DNA from: CANLDA01 sp964021645 | Lineage (GTDB): Bacteria > Pseudomonadota > Alphaproteobacteria > Rhodobacterales > Rhodobacteraceae | Direction of reading: 5' to 3' | DNA length: 64,000 bases | Assembly (NCBI GenBank): GCA_964021645.1 | Contig: CAXIAD010000003.1 | Location: 1-64,000 of the forward strand | Notes under the pieces: model-generated | What the model was told of the DNA's origin: nothing | What the model saw: only the letters and a program-made list of their open reading frames with translations | Databases searched by the model: none | Position numbers and translations under genes: made by a program | Shown: positions 8,009 to 15,986 of the stretch, one piece after another | Position numbering within the stretch: the first letter of the stretch is position 1 | Layout of the letters: each line of letters starts with the position of its first letter

Positions 8009-8203
8009 GTGGTTCAGTTTTTGAAACGTACGTTTCGGGGCCTGAAATTGGCAATTCGTCACTTTGGACAAAAGTTAAGCCTGCGTACGTTGTGGCGTGT
8101 TGTTCTGTACAGCACAAAATGTTGGGGCAGGGTGTTGCGTAAATCGGGGTTTTTACGTTTCAAAAACGGCCCAAAAGCGGAATTAATGCAACGTGCGTTG
8201 TAA
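8009..8203 (+). CDS. Small basic protein, unknown
   Basis: 64 residues from a GTG start, very rich in Arg and Lys (FLKRTFRGLKLAIRHFG, LRKSGFLRFKNGPKAE). I do not recognise it. Two things favour a real gene: an AAGGG ribosome site seven bases before the GTG, and a TAA stop that runs directly into a strong terminator. The reading frame is open further upstream, but that part crosses the hairpin element after glpD and is not credible protein. It has no evident link to its neighbours. Confidence 0.4.
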   Translation: MVQFLKRTFRGLKLAIRHFGQKLSLRTLWRVVLYSTKCWGRVLRKSGFLRFKNGPKAELMQRAL

Positions 8204-8230
8204 AAGGGGGCACTCATTGGTGCCCCCTTT
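8203..8230. terminator. Bidirectional terminator
   Basis: Perfect 11-bp stem AAAGGGGGCAC (8203-8213) and GTGCCCCCTTT (8220-8230) with loop TCATTG. A/T tracts lie on both sides, so it can end transcripts from the small plus-strand gene and from the minus-strand ABC transporter operon, whose last stop codon is at 8233. Confidence 0.85.
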
Positions 8231-8232
8231 GC

Positions 8233-9480
8233 TTAGTTGTCGTTTGTCAGCGCATTGGGGTCAAAAACGCTGCCGAACCCGCTGTTACCGTTGGTTGCAG
8301 GTGCGTCAGACTCTGTGGTCGAGTCATCGTTCTGCAGGGCGTTGGGATCGAATGCGCTGCCAAAGCCGCTGTTGTTTGCGGGCTTGGCGGGCGCATCAGA
8401 TACGGGGTTTTCAGCTGCCTTTTTCGCGGCATTTTCAGCGCGTTTTTTCAGCAACTCTTGTATGCGAATTTCCGCCTCGAGACGTTTTTCCGCCTTCACA
8501 TCCGCAACACATTGCGCTGGGCTATAGGTGGTTGCGGTGCCGACCACCGTAATGGTGCCAACTGCCAGCAAAACCAACATGATGGCCGCCGGATTGCCTG
8601 AGAGGAAACGGGGCAGACGTAGCCCGTTGAACTCTGGCAAAGCGCCTTCTTTGCGGGCATCTGCGACCAATTGCTTGCGCTTGATGTTGGCCTCATTTGC
8701 GAGTGCCCCAAAGACAGTCAGCAGCACGATGATAAAGGCAAGAGCCGAGATCGCAGGCGTGATGCCATAGCGTACCTTTTGTGCCAACTCGATCGTCAGG
8801 GTTGGGTATTCGCCAAAGGTAAAGGTTGTGGTGTTATAGTTCTCAAAGCTAGCTAGAAACGCGAGTACCGCAGCCGATGCGATGGCAGGGCGCATAAAGG
8901 GCATCATTACCTTGCGAAAGGCCTGCGTGTGGGTTGCGCCAAGGTCAAGTGCCGCCTCGGTCAATGCGATGTCATAACGCTGTAGACGAGCCACCAAAAC
9001 CAGCATGCAATAGCTGGCGATAAAGGTGCTTTGACCGATGATTGTCAGGAACAAACCATTGGACAAGAAACTGTCTGCATCCAAGCCAACCATGCGGTTG
9101 ATCCGGTCCCAGAACACCAATGTCGAGATCCCGATAACCACGCCGGGAATCAAAATTGGTGCAATGATTACAGTGTAATAAACCGACCGCAACTTGGATG
9201 AGATTTGCGTTAACATCAACGCGCCAGCCAACCCCATTGCAACCGATAGTGTGACTGTTCCAAAGCCGACAAGAATGGAGTTTTTGATCCCGTTCAGGAT
9301 ACGTTCGTCCTGAAATAGGGCTGAAAACCATTCAAATGTCAGGCATTCCCACGGGGTGGCCTGCGGAAACGTGGGGGAGTTGAACGCTGTTAGCGCCATG
9401 ATCAGTAATGGGCCAAGTAGATAGGCGAAGAACAGCGCCAAATAGGCCCAGACGCTTAGGCGAAGGATGGTATTATTCAT
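8233..9480 (-). CDS. ABC transporter permease (PotC type) with an unusual C-terminal extension
   Basis: 415 residues, where PotC-type permeases usually have about 265-280. Residues 1-265 are the normal binding-protein-dependent inner-membrane permease, with the EAA loop at about 174-200 (EAALDLGATHTQAFRKVMMP). The extra part holds another hydrophobic segment (about 298-318), a charged, helix-prone Ala/Lys/Glu stretch (325-357), and two copies of a motif NSGFGSxFDPNALxND (about 370-385 and 399-414). Its start overlaps the PotB-type gene by four bases (ATGA). It is the last gene of the operon, and the frame is intact up to the terminator. The role of the tail is unknown. Confidence 0.88.
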   Translation of the reverse strand: MNNTILRLSVWAYLALFFAYLLGPLLIMALTAFNSPTFPQATPWECLTFEWFSALFQDERILNGIKNSILVGFGTVTLSVAMGLAGALMLTQISSKLRSVYYTVIIAPILIPGVVIGISTLVFWDRINRMVGLDADSFLSNGLFLTIIGQSTFIASYCMLVLVARLQRYDIALTEAALDLGATHTQAFRKVMMPFMRPAIASAAVLAFLASFENYNTTTFTFGEYPTLTIELAQKVRYGITPAISALAFIIVLLTVFGALANEANIKRKQLVADARKEGALPEFNGLRLPRFLSGNPAAIMLVLLAVGTITVVGTATTYSPAQCVADVKAEKRLEAEIRIQELLKKRAENAAKKAAENPVSDAPAKPANNSGFGSAFDPNALQNDDSTTESDAPATNGNSGFGSVFDPNALTNDN

Positions 9481-10397
9481 TTGCCAATATCCCCCATATT
9501 CACCTTAAACAGGCGCATAATTGCAAGCACCAGCGCGATACAGGCAACAAGAAGCACAACAGCATAGGCCGCACCTTGAGGCCAGTTGCCCCCCTGATTA
9601 AACCACTGATAGATGATCTGAGTGAACCACAGGCTGCTAGGCCCGCCTAGGATTTGCGGTGCTGCCAATGCCCCGGCGGACAACATGAAAACCATCGTGC
9701 AGCCAGAGCTGATGCCGGGTTTGGCATAGGGGATTACAATGCGGCGATGAATGCGTGTCCAGCTTGCGCCCATATCCCGTGCGGCCTCGATTTGGTTGCG
9801 GTCCAGGCTTTCGATTACGTTGTATATCGGAAAGATCATGAGCAGGATATACGCATATCCCAAACCCGCATATAGCGCGATGTCATTGCGAATGAAATCA
9901 AAGGGTTGATCGAAAACACCGGTGCTAACAAGCACAGTATTCAGAACCCCGCTTTGGCCAAAGATGATCCTGAGAGCAAAGGCGCGCAGAATCTCGTTGA
10001 TCCAGTAGGGGATGATCAGCATCAGTGCGAAAACACGGATGTGGTTCCCTTTGGATTGCCCCAGATAATAGGCGATCGGATAGCACAGGATCAGGTTGAA
10101 AATTGTCACGAAAATCGCCGCTACGATGGTGCGGAAAAACACGCTTAGATCAACCGAGTTGTAGGTCTGCCCAGCACCCTCAGCACCAAAAACAAGATGC
10201 TTATAGTTCTCAAGGGTATAGACGTCTTTTGGCCCGCCAATTTCTGGGGGTGGCAGGTTAGGCCGGAACGAAAAGTCCAGCATCGACAACTGCGGCAGAA
10301 TGATCAGCCCAACTGTCCAAAACAGCACAAGACCAAGCAGAATGCTGCCCATCGTCACGCCGTTTCGGTTATAGAATTCCTTTAGGGAGCGTGACAT
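9477..10397 (-). CDS. ABC transporter permease (PotB type)
   Basis: 306-residue inner-membrane permease of the spermidine/putrescine-type importer family (BPD_transp_1). It has about six hydrophobic segments and the cytoplasmic EAA loop EAARDMGASWTRIHRRIVIP, which docks onto the ATPase. It lies 12 bases after the ATPase gene and overlaps the second permease. With that permease it forms the membrane channel. The transported compound cannot be read from the permease. Confidence 0.9.
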   Translation of the reverse strand: MSRSLKEFYNRNGVTMGSILLGLVLFWTVGLIILPQLSMLDFSFRPNLPPPEIGGPKDVYTLENYKHLVFGAEGAGQTYNSVDLSVFFRTIVAAIFVTIFNLILCYPIAYYLGQSKGNHIRVFALMLIIPYWINEILRAFALRIIFGQSGVLNTVLVSTGVFDQPFDFIRNDIALYAGLGYAYILLMIFPIYNVIESLDRNQIEAARDMGASWTRIHRRIVIPYAKPGISSGCTMVFMLSAGALAAPQILGGPSSLWFTQIIYQWFNQGGNWPQGAAYAVVLLVACIALVLAIMRLFKVNMGDIGK

Positions 10398-10409
10398 GTT
10401 TTGGCCCGC

Positions 10410-11522
10410 CTATTCCGTTGCCAATTCGCCGGCCGGAACGGCGACGGCGTTACGTACATCATAATCTAGGGTCAGTGGTTCGCCTTTATGGCTTTCGAAT
10501 GATTGACCCAGATTGGGCAGGGAAACCTTCAGCTCTTTGCCGCCGTCACCTTCCATAAAGATGTTAAAGGCGTTGCCCTCAAACTCTTCGTTGGTGACCT
10601 GCGCGGTGACAAAGTGATCGCCCTGTGTGCCCGTTGGTGCAATCGCGAATGCCTCGGGGCGGATGAACATCATGGCATCATCGCCGACATTCATTTTACC
10701 ATGGTTAGCTGAGGAAATGCGGGCCATCAAATCGCCGGAACGATTGGTTGAAATTAGGGCCTCATTGCCAATTACCTTTTTGACTTTGCCGCGGAACACG
10801 TTGTTTTCACCAACAAATGAGGCAGCAAACGGTGTGGCAGGATCGTTGTAGATGCTTTTGCCATCGCCGATTTGGTCAATAACCCCATCGCGCATCACAG
10901 CGATATTGTCGGACATTGTTAGCGCCTCACCTTGGTCGTGGGTGATGTAGATAAATGTGATGCCAACACGTTTTTGAATTTCACGCAATTCGGTGCGCAT
11001 GTGCTGGCGTAGCTTTAGATCCAAGGCGGACAGCGGCTCATCCAGCAACAGCACATCAGGCTCGGCACACAATGCGCGCGCGATGGCGACACGTTGTTTT
11101 TGCCCGCCTGAAAGTTCACTAGGTAGCTTGTCGCCTTGACCGGGCAGGGCGATCATGTCCAAGAGTTCATCGGCGCGCTTGCGTCTCTCGGCAAAGCTGG
11201 CACCCTTGATTTCCATCGAAAACGTGATGTTTTCCCAGACCTTCATCAGCGGAAACAGCGCGAGATTCTGGAAAATTAGCGCAGTCGGACGTTTGTTTGG
11301 CCCGATGCCTTTCATATTATTACCACCGATCAGGACATTACCTTCACTTGGTTCCAAAAAGCCTGAAACAGCTCTTAGGATGGTGGTTTTACCACAGCCT
11401 GAGGGTCCAAGAAACGAGAAGAAGTCCCCGCCTTTGATGTGGACATTTGCGTCACGCACTGCGACGAAATCCCCAAATCTGATCCATAGGTTTTCGAGAT
11501 CGACGCCAACCCCTGCACTCAT
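10410..11522 (-). CDS. ABC transporter ATP-binding protein (PotA type)
   Basis: 370-residue ATPase that powers the importer on the cytoplasmic face. The Walker A is GPSGCGKTT (about residues 38-46), the signature SGGQKQRVAIARAL, and the Walker B VLLLDEPLSALD, followed by the switch His in YITHDQGEA. The C-terminal 130 residues form the TOBE/OB regulatory part typical of PotA, UgpC and MalK. It is 146 bases from the binding-protein gene and 12 from the first permease. Family-level function is secure; substrate is not. Confidence 0.93.
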   Translation of the reverse strand: MSAGVGVDLENLWIRFGDFVAVRDANVHIKGGDFFSFLGPSGCGKTTILRAVSGFLEPSEGNVLIGGNNMKGIGPNKRPTALIFQNLALFPLMKVWENITFSMEIKGASFAERRKRADELLDMIALPGQGDKLPSELSGGQKQRVAIARALCAEPDVLLLDEPLSALDLKLRQHMRTELREIQKRVGITFIYITHDQGEALTMSDNIAVMRDGVIDQIGDGKSIYNDPATPFAASFVGENNVFRGKVKKVIGNEALISTNRSGDLMARISSANHGKMNVGDDAMMFIRPEAFAIAPTGTQGDHFVTAQVTNEEFEGNAFNIFMEGDGGKELKVSLPNLGQSFESHKGEPLTLDYDVRNAVAVPAGELATE

Positions 11523-11633
11523 CTGGTTTCCCCTTTGAAATGGTCTTTATGTCTTGCTCGCGTCACCAGATCAGGCGCGCGTCACCGACATTTTGTTTTT
11601 ATGGGTGTTGCCCACACATGCGTTTGATTGCCC

Positions 11634-11649
11634 CCGCCCAATCAGGCGG
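11634..11649 (-). terminator. Small hairpin between binding-protein and ATPase genes
   Basis: CCGCC-N6-GGCGG in the 146-bp gap after the binding-protein stop codon. Such hairpins often lower expression of downstream transporter genes relative to the binding protein. The stem is short and no T-run follows, so the call is weak. Confidence 0.25.
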
Positions 11650-11668
11650 AGACAATAACTTACAGTGT

Positions 11669-12793
11669 TCAGGCGCTTTTGAATTTGTTTACAAACTCGG
11701 TACGAATATCCGCATACCAAGGTGCTTCGGCAGGCCATGGATTTAGGTTGGCAAGCGAAGAGCCAGGATAGGCTTCTGCAAAGTTTTGCTTGTAGATATC
11801 GCCGGAGAAAGTATCCGCACCCAAAACTGGTGAGTTGTAGCCGTGGCTGTCGATGGCAACGCCTGCGGGTTCTTTTTCATAGGCGAAATCAATGAATGCA
11901 TAGATTTGCTCAATGTTTTTCGCGCCTACAGGCATCGACATACCGTCGACCCATGCCATGGAACCCTCAACCGGAGCTTGATAATGCACTGGCTCGCCAG
12001 CAGATTTCAACGCCAGCGGTGGGCCATCCCAAGTTTGACCACAAACAACACCTTCGTTTAGAAGACCGTTCTTTTGAGTGTCAGCGTCATTCCAAAGCAA
12101 CTTAATGCGGCCTTTGCGTTCGATACACCAATCAGTGATCTGGCCCCAAACTTTGCGCATGTTCTCTTCGTTTTCGTATGCAGACCATACAGAGCCAGCA
12201 TCCATCTGACCCGAAGCTTCCATATACAGTCCAGCACCCAGCATCATTGAATGCGGGCGACCCATGGTTTTGCCTGCGTTCTCTTCGCTCCAGACATCAC
12301 CATAAGAAGGCGCATCACCTGAAGGCAGCCATTTGTCGGTACGGTACGCAATACCTTCGGTTCCCCAAATATGTGGCAGCCAATGCGCACCACCACCTTC
12401 AAAGTTCCATGCGTCGGTGCCGATTTTGGCCATCGCTGGATTGACGGCGTCAACATTGACCTTGTTCATGTCAAATGGCTGTAGCAACGCCAAGGGGCCC
12501 CACTGCAAAGAGCGGTTGTTGGTCGGAGACACAATGTCAAAACCTTGCCCTTTGGTGGCTTTCATCTTGTTGATGATTTCTTCGTTTGACCCAATACCAG
12601 TATAGTTCACTTTGATGCCGGTTTTGGCCTCAAATGCTGAGATGAAGCCAGCTGGCAGATAGTCGGACCACATCAGAATGTTAATCTCGCCAGAAGAGGC
12701 AAGCGCGCTTTTCGAATACAACGGCGCGGCAAGTGCAGCAGCACCAGCGCCCTTCAGGATGGTGCGACGGTTCATCGTTGCTTTGTTTTTCAT
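11669..12793 (-). CDS. Extracellular solute-binding protein (PotD-like), Tat signal
   Basis: 374-residue periplasmic binding protein, first gene of the ABC operon. It begins with a twin-arginine signal, NRRTILKGAGAAALAAPLYS, with cleavage probably after SALA. The mature part has family 1 polyamine-binding protein features (INILMWSDYLPAGFISAFEAKTG, FDIVSPTNN). The ATG whose triplet occupies 12791-12793 is chosen because GGAG lies upstream and it directly precedes the Tat signal; a longer frame to 12877 would bury the signal. The PotD-like fold suggests polyamines or another small organic ligand. The divergent phosphonate monoester hydrolase gene raises the possibility of an ester or its breakdown product. 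Confidence 0.88.
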   Translation of the reverse strand: MKNKATMNRRTILKGAGAAALAAPLYSKSALASSGEINILMWSDYLPAGFISAFEAKTGIKVNYTGIGSNEEIINKMKATKGQGFDIVSPTNNRSLQWGPLALLQPFDMNKVNVDAVNPAMAKIGTDAWNFEGGGAHWLPHIWGTEGIAYRTDKWLPSGDAPSYGDVWSEENAGKTMGRPHSMMLGAGLYMEASGQMDAGSVWSAYENEENMRKVWGQITDWCIERKGRIKLLWNDADTQKNGLLNEGVVCGQTWDGPPLALKSAGEPVHYQAPVEGSMAWVDGMSMPVGAKNIEQIYAFIDFAYEKEPAGVAIDSHGYNSPVLGADTFSGDIYKQNFAEAYPGSSLANLNPWPAEAPWYADIRTEFVNKFKSA

Positions 12794-12870
12794 TATAATT
12801 CTCCCAGTTGTGTTTTCGTTTTTTATGGCACTTATGTTGCAACCACGATGAAGCCAAAAAAAGGACCAAA

Positions 12871-12922
12871 TGGTCACTTCTATAGGTCCAGAAGCAAATA
12901 GTGGCCTCTTTAGAAGTTACCA
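12871..12922. promoter_or_regulatory. Spaced inverted repeat
   Basis: TGGTCACTTCT (12871-12881) and AGAAGTTACCA (12912-12922) are 11-base inverted copies with one mismatch, 30 bases apart. The left arm overlaps a small dyad GACCA-AA-TGGTC. It lies 78 bases before the binding-protein start and could allow DNA looping by a regulator. Confidence 0.4.
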
Positions 12923-12945
12923 GCTTTCGACTCTTGAGTGCATTT

Positions 12946-12963
12946 GTCTAGTATAAACTAGAC
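12946..12963. promoter_or_regulatory. Perfect dyad, probable operator
   Basis: GTCTAGT-ATAA-ACTAGAC, 7-bp arms around a 4-base centre, in the middle of the divergent region. Size and symmetry fit a dimeric helix-turn-helix regulator such as a GntR-family protein; the family is a guess. Confidence 0.45.
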
Positions 12964-13030
12964 CATTACACGATCACCGAAGACCCAATAGCTAGTCGGC
13001 ACGACAGATCGTTGCCGCTAATTGCCTGTG

Positions 13031-13057
13031 AAAACCATATGGGTTTTACATGTAAAA
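13031..13057. promoter_or_regulatory. Overlapping dyads
   Basis: AAAACC-N5-GGTTTT (13031-13047) overlaps the perfect 14-bp palindrome TTTTACATGTAAAA (13044-13057). The shared TTTT suggests two mutually exclusive sites or one extended operator. Confidence 0.4.
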
Positions 13058-13129
13058 GATATGACAATCTTTCGACTGACCTGGATGTTACGTCCTAAAC
13101 CTATGAAAATCGCGCCCAACGGGTGATAT

Positions 13130-13148
13130 GAAAAGAGCATCTCTTTTC
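13130..13148. promoter_or_regulatory. Tight inverted repeat
   Basis: GAAAAGAG-CAT-CTCTTTTC, perfect 8-bp arms. It is 170 bases before the hydrolase start, so it may be an operator or a 5'-leader hairpin. Confidence 0.35.
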
Positions 13149-13318
13149 GGCAAATTCAAAATGACCCCAACGAGTATTTAGTTTCCAACCGGATAAACCC
13201 GCTCTCTCCACAAACAAGATGCGCCTCGTCGACAAATTTTTGCAAAACATCCAATCCTCTGGACGGTGGCGGATGGTCGATCTAGGGTTGCAAAAATTGT
13301 GGGGCAAGGAGCGGCCTT

Positions 13319-14860
13319 ATGGGCGAGACAAAAAATGTGCTGTTCATCGTGGTCGATCAATTACGCGCAGATTGTGTGGCTGGCGCGTTGGCGCATCATG
13401 TGGACCTGCCGAACATCCGGGCTTTTGCAAAAGAGAGCGTCAGCTTTCAACGGCATTTCTCAGTTGCAAACCCTTGTGGGCCATCGCGGGCGTCTCTGCT
13501 GACAGGGCAATACGCAATGAACCATCGGTCTGTGCGTAATGGGACACCGATGCGGCATGACACACCAAACATCGCAACAGAAATGCGCAAGGCAGGGTAT
13601 TTGCCCATGCTGTTTGGCTATACGGATTCAACACAGGATCCGCGTGTGTTCCATCCGAATGATCCGTCGATCAAAACCTACGAACACCCGATGCATGGTT
13701 TCCATGAAATGTTGGAAATGCGGTATGAGATGTCTCATCCGTGGCGCGGATTTTTGCGCAGCCATGGCTATGCATTTGAAGACTATAAATCTGTCTATCA
13801 TCCTGTGTCTCAAGATGGATCGGAGCCCCAGATTGATGATCCGGCATTTTACAAAGCCGAACATAGTGACACAGCGTTTTTGACCGATCGTTTTCTAGAA
13901 ACGATGCGAGGTTTTGAGGGTGAAAGTTGGTTCGCGCACCTCACTTATATTCGCCCTCATCCCCCATTGGTGGCACCGGCCCCCTATAATAGGATGTATA
14001 ACCCAGCCAACCTTCCGCTGCCTTCGCGCCAGAATTCCTATGCGAATGAGGGCGAGTTTCACCCATTTATGAAGCCAGCAATGGATAGCTATACACCAGT
14101 GGATTTCGTAGAGGGTTTCCCTGCATTAGAACCAACTGATGAGAATGTTCAGACGCTGCGGGCGATCTATCTCGGTTTGGCGACGGAAGTTGATCACCAC
14201 ATCGGCAGAGTAATCTCATATCTAAAGGAAAGCGGGCAATACGATAACACGTTGATTGTATTTACCGCTGATCATGGCGAGATGCTGGGTGATCGGCATT
14301 CTTGGGGCAAGTTTTCGGTTTTTGATGCGGCCTATCACACGCCCCTTATTATCAGGGTGCCAGGAGCCGATGCCCAGGCGGGCCGCGAGATTGATGCGCC
14401 CACTGAATCTATCGACGTGACGCCTACCATTCTTGATTGGATTGGACAGGATATACCCAGCGCGATGGATGGTTCTTCCTTACTGCGAATAGTGCAGTCG
14501 GGGGGCAAAGATATCGGCAGAAGCTATAGTTTTTCAGAGTTGGATTTCGCGGAATTGGGCGAGCCGTCTGAATGGCAACGCCAACTTGGAATTGCGCCAA
14601 GCGAGGCCAACCTGTGTATATTGCGCGATGCTAGGTTCACGTTGATTGAATTTGCCGCGGATTTGCCGCCGTTGTTGTTTGACGCGCAAGGTAAAGGTGA
14701 GTTTGAGAACGTGGCGGAGCGCCCAGAGTTTCAAGCGGACCTGATACGAATGATGCGCAAAATGCTCCGCCACCGGATGCAGAATATGGATCACACCCTA
14801 AGCACCACCGAAGTTACGGAACATGGGCCGGTCGAGCACCCTCGACATCGGGGCGTATGA
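13319..14860 (+). CDS. Phosphonate monoester hydrolase / type I sulfatase
   Basis: 513-residue alkaline-phosphatase-superfamily hydrolase. The signature CGPSRASLLTG puts Cys53 at the position converted to formylglycine in type I sulfatases and phosphonate monoester hydrolases. Metal-binding blocks are IVVDQLRADC near the N-terminus and TADHGEMLGDRHSWGK near residue 320. Length and landmarks (YIRPHPPLVAPAPY, TESIDVTPTILDWIG, near-C-terminal RDARFTLIEFA and LPPLLFD) match the Rhizobium phosphonate monoester hydrolase type better than choline sulfatase. The ATG follows an AAGGAG site by seven bases. It is divergent from an ABC importer, so it may act on an imported ester. It needs a formylglycine-generating enzyme, which is not in the window. 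Confidence 0.88.
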   Translation: MGETKNVLFIVVDQLRADCVAGALAHHVDLPNIRAFAKESVSFQRHFSVANPCGPSRASLLTGQYAMNHRSVRNGTPMRHDTPNIATEMRKAGYLPMLFGYTDSTQDPRVFHPNDPSIKTYEHPMHGFHEMLEMRYEMSHPWRGFLRSHGYAFEDYKSVYHPVSQDGSEPQIDDPAFYKAEHSDTAFLTDRFLETMRGFEGESWFAHLTYIRPHPPLVAPAPYNRMYNPANLPLPSRQNSYANEGEFHPFMKPAMDSYTPVDFVEGFPALEPTDENVQTLRAIYLGLATEVDHHIGRVISYLKESGQYDNTLIVFTADHGEMLGDRHSWGKFSVFDAAYHTPLIIRVPGADAQAGREIDAPTESIDVTPTILDWIGQDIPSAMDGSSLLRIVQSGGKDIGRSYSFSELDFAELGEPSEWQRQLGIAPSEANLCILRDARFTLIEFAADLPPLLFDAQGKGEFENVAERPEFQADLIRMMRKMLRHRMQNMDHTLSTTEVTEHGPVEHPRHRGV

Positions 14861-14871
14861 TTTGAATTGGG

Positions 14872-14963
14872 GTCGAACCTGATACTCAGCATGAAACCCT
14901 GACGCCCACAAAGGGGTGGAAGTGGTCGCCAGATCGAAAGAAGTACCGAGTATCAGGTTCGAC
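14872..14963. ncRNA. Long inverted repeat with 60-base centre (structured RNA or tiny mobile remnant)
   Basis: Perfect 16-base arms GTCGAACCTGATACTC (14872-14887) and GAGTATCAGGTTCGAC (14948-14963). The centre holds a smaller stem, CCAC-N6-GTGG. It lies just after the hydrolase stop codon and right before the terminator at 14968-15003, so the plus-strand transcript would end in a compact folded RNA. The arms could instead be terminal repeats of a very short mobile element. No known RNA family is recognised. Confidence 0.4.
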
Positions 14964-14967
14964 GGGG

Positions 14968-15003
14968 TTCCCTGCTGGCAAGGGCGCAGGGAATTCTGTT
15001 TTT
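14968..15003 (+). terminator. Terminator after the phosphonate monoester hydrolase gene
   Basis: TTCCCTG (14968-14974) pairs with CAGGGAA (14987-14993) across a 12-base loop and is followed by TTCTGTTTTT. It lies between the plus-strand hydrolase and the minus-strand hydroxypyruvate reductase, whose stop codon begins at 15005. Confidence 0.65.
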
Positions 15004-15974
15004 CAGTTCACGCGGTCTCTAGGCGCACGCCCTGAAAAGAAATCGCTTAGATTGTCTAACACACGAAACCCCATGGCTTCGCGCGCTTCGCGTGTGGCGC
15101 TGCCTAAATGAGGTAGCATCACCAAGTTATCACATTGCAAAAGATCGGCGTTGACGTGTGGTTCGCCATCAAAAACATCAAGGGCAGCCCCCCCAATCGT
15201 GTCAAACATTAGCGCGCGTGACAGTGCCAGTTCGTCGATAATTTCGCCGCGGGCGGTGTTGATGATATAAGCGTCGGGTTTCATCAAATTCAGACGTCCG
15301 GCGTTGAAAAGGTGGCGATTTTCTCGCCCGCCGGGGCAATGCAACGAAATGAAATCACATTGCGGGATAAGAGCATCAAGACTGTCGACCTGCACCGCAC
15401 CAAACTGCGCTAGCAGCTCGGGGGGCACTTGCGAGCGATTTTGCACCAACACTTTCATCCCGAAACCGAAATGCGCACGTCGTGCCATCTCTTGGCCGAT
15501 ACGACCGAAACCCACGATGCCTAGCACTTTACCGGAAACCTTTGTGCCAATCAGATGGGTTGGGCGCCAGCCGCTCCAGTTGCCTGAACGGAGTTCGCGT
15601 TCACCCTCGCCCGCCCGCCGAGCAACCATCAACATCAGCGTCATAGCGATGTCAGCCGTGCATTCTGATAGAACATCAGGGGTGTTGGTGACGGTCATGC
15701 CATGATCCGCCACCTTGCTCATGTTGATATGGCTAAAGCCCACACCGTAATTCGCGAGAATACGGGTTTGTGGCCGAAGAACATCCAGCGCACGCGCGGA
15801 CATTTTGTCGGTCACTGTCGGTAACACAGCATCATAGGATTTTAGCGCATCCCTGATCTCGATTTCGGACAGAGGTTTGTCACCTTTGTTCAAAACCGTA
15901 TCAAATGTTTCGCTTAGCCGCGCTTCGACGGCTGCGGGCCAGCGACGTGTTACCAGAACTTTGGGCTTTACCAT
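15003..15974 (-). CDS. hprA: Glyoxylate/hydroxypyruvate reductase (D-2-hydroxyacid dehydrogenase)
   Basis: 323-residue NAD(P)H-dependent D-2-hydroxyacid dehydrogenase. The nucleotide-binding motif is GFGRIG (155-160) and the catalytic triad is Arg242 (NTARGE), Glu271 (DVFDGEP) and His289 (LPHLGSAT). In the serine cycle the enzyme reduces hydroxypyruvate to glycerate. The family alone does not fix the substrate; the call rests on its place as fourth gene after sgaA, mtkA and mtkB, 12 bases from mtkB and behind a strong GGAGG site. Glycerate kinase, the next step, is nearby at 21404. A GhrB-type glyoxylate reductase is the main alternative. Confidence 0.85.
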   Translation of the reverse strand: MVKPKVLVTRRWPAAVEARLSETFDTVLNKGDKPLSEIEIRDALKSYDAVLPTVTDKMSARALDVLRPQTRILANYGVGFSHINMSKVADHGMTVTNTPDVLSECTADIAMTLMLMVARRAGEGERELRSGNWSGWRPTHLIGTKVSGKVLGIVGFGRIGQEMARRAHFGFGMKVLVQNRSQVPPELLAQFGAVQVDSLDALIPQCDFISLHCPGGRENRHLFNAGRLNLMKPDAYIINTARGEIIDELALSRALMFDTIGGAALDVFDGEPHVNADLLQCDNLVMLPHLGSATREAREAMGFRVLDNLSDFFSGRAPRDRVN

Positions 15975-15986
15975 AACGACCTCCGT

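Larger units (their letters stand above)
12794..13318. other. 525-bp divergent control region with several dyads
   Basis: This separates the transporter operon (minus strand) from the sulfatase-type hydrolase (plus strand). I see no credible gene. It holds at least four separate inverted repeats, listed individually, and must carry promoters for both directions. I cannot place the -10/-35 boxes with confidence. Confidence 0.6.

Noticed and set aside
14872..14963. Insertion sequence
   Set aside because: The arms are inverted repeats, but there is no transposase and no visible target-site duplication; only a tiny derivative would be possible, so it is listed as a structured element.
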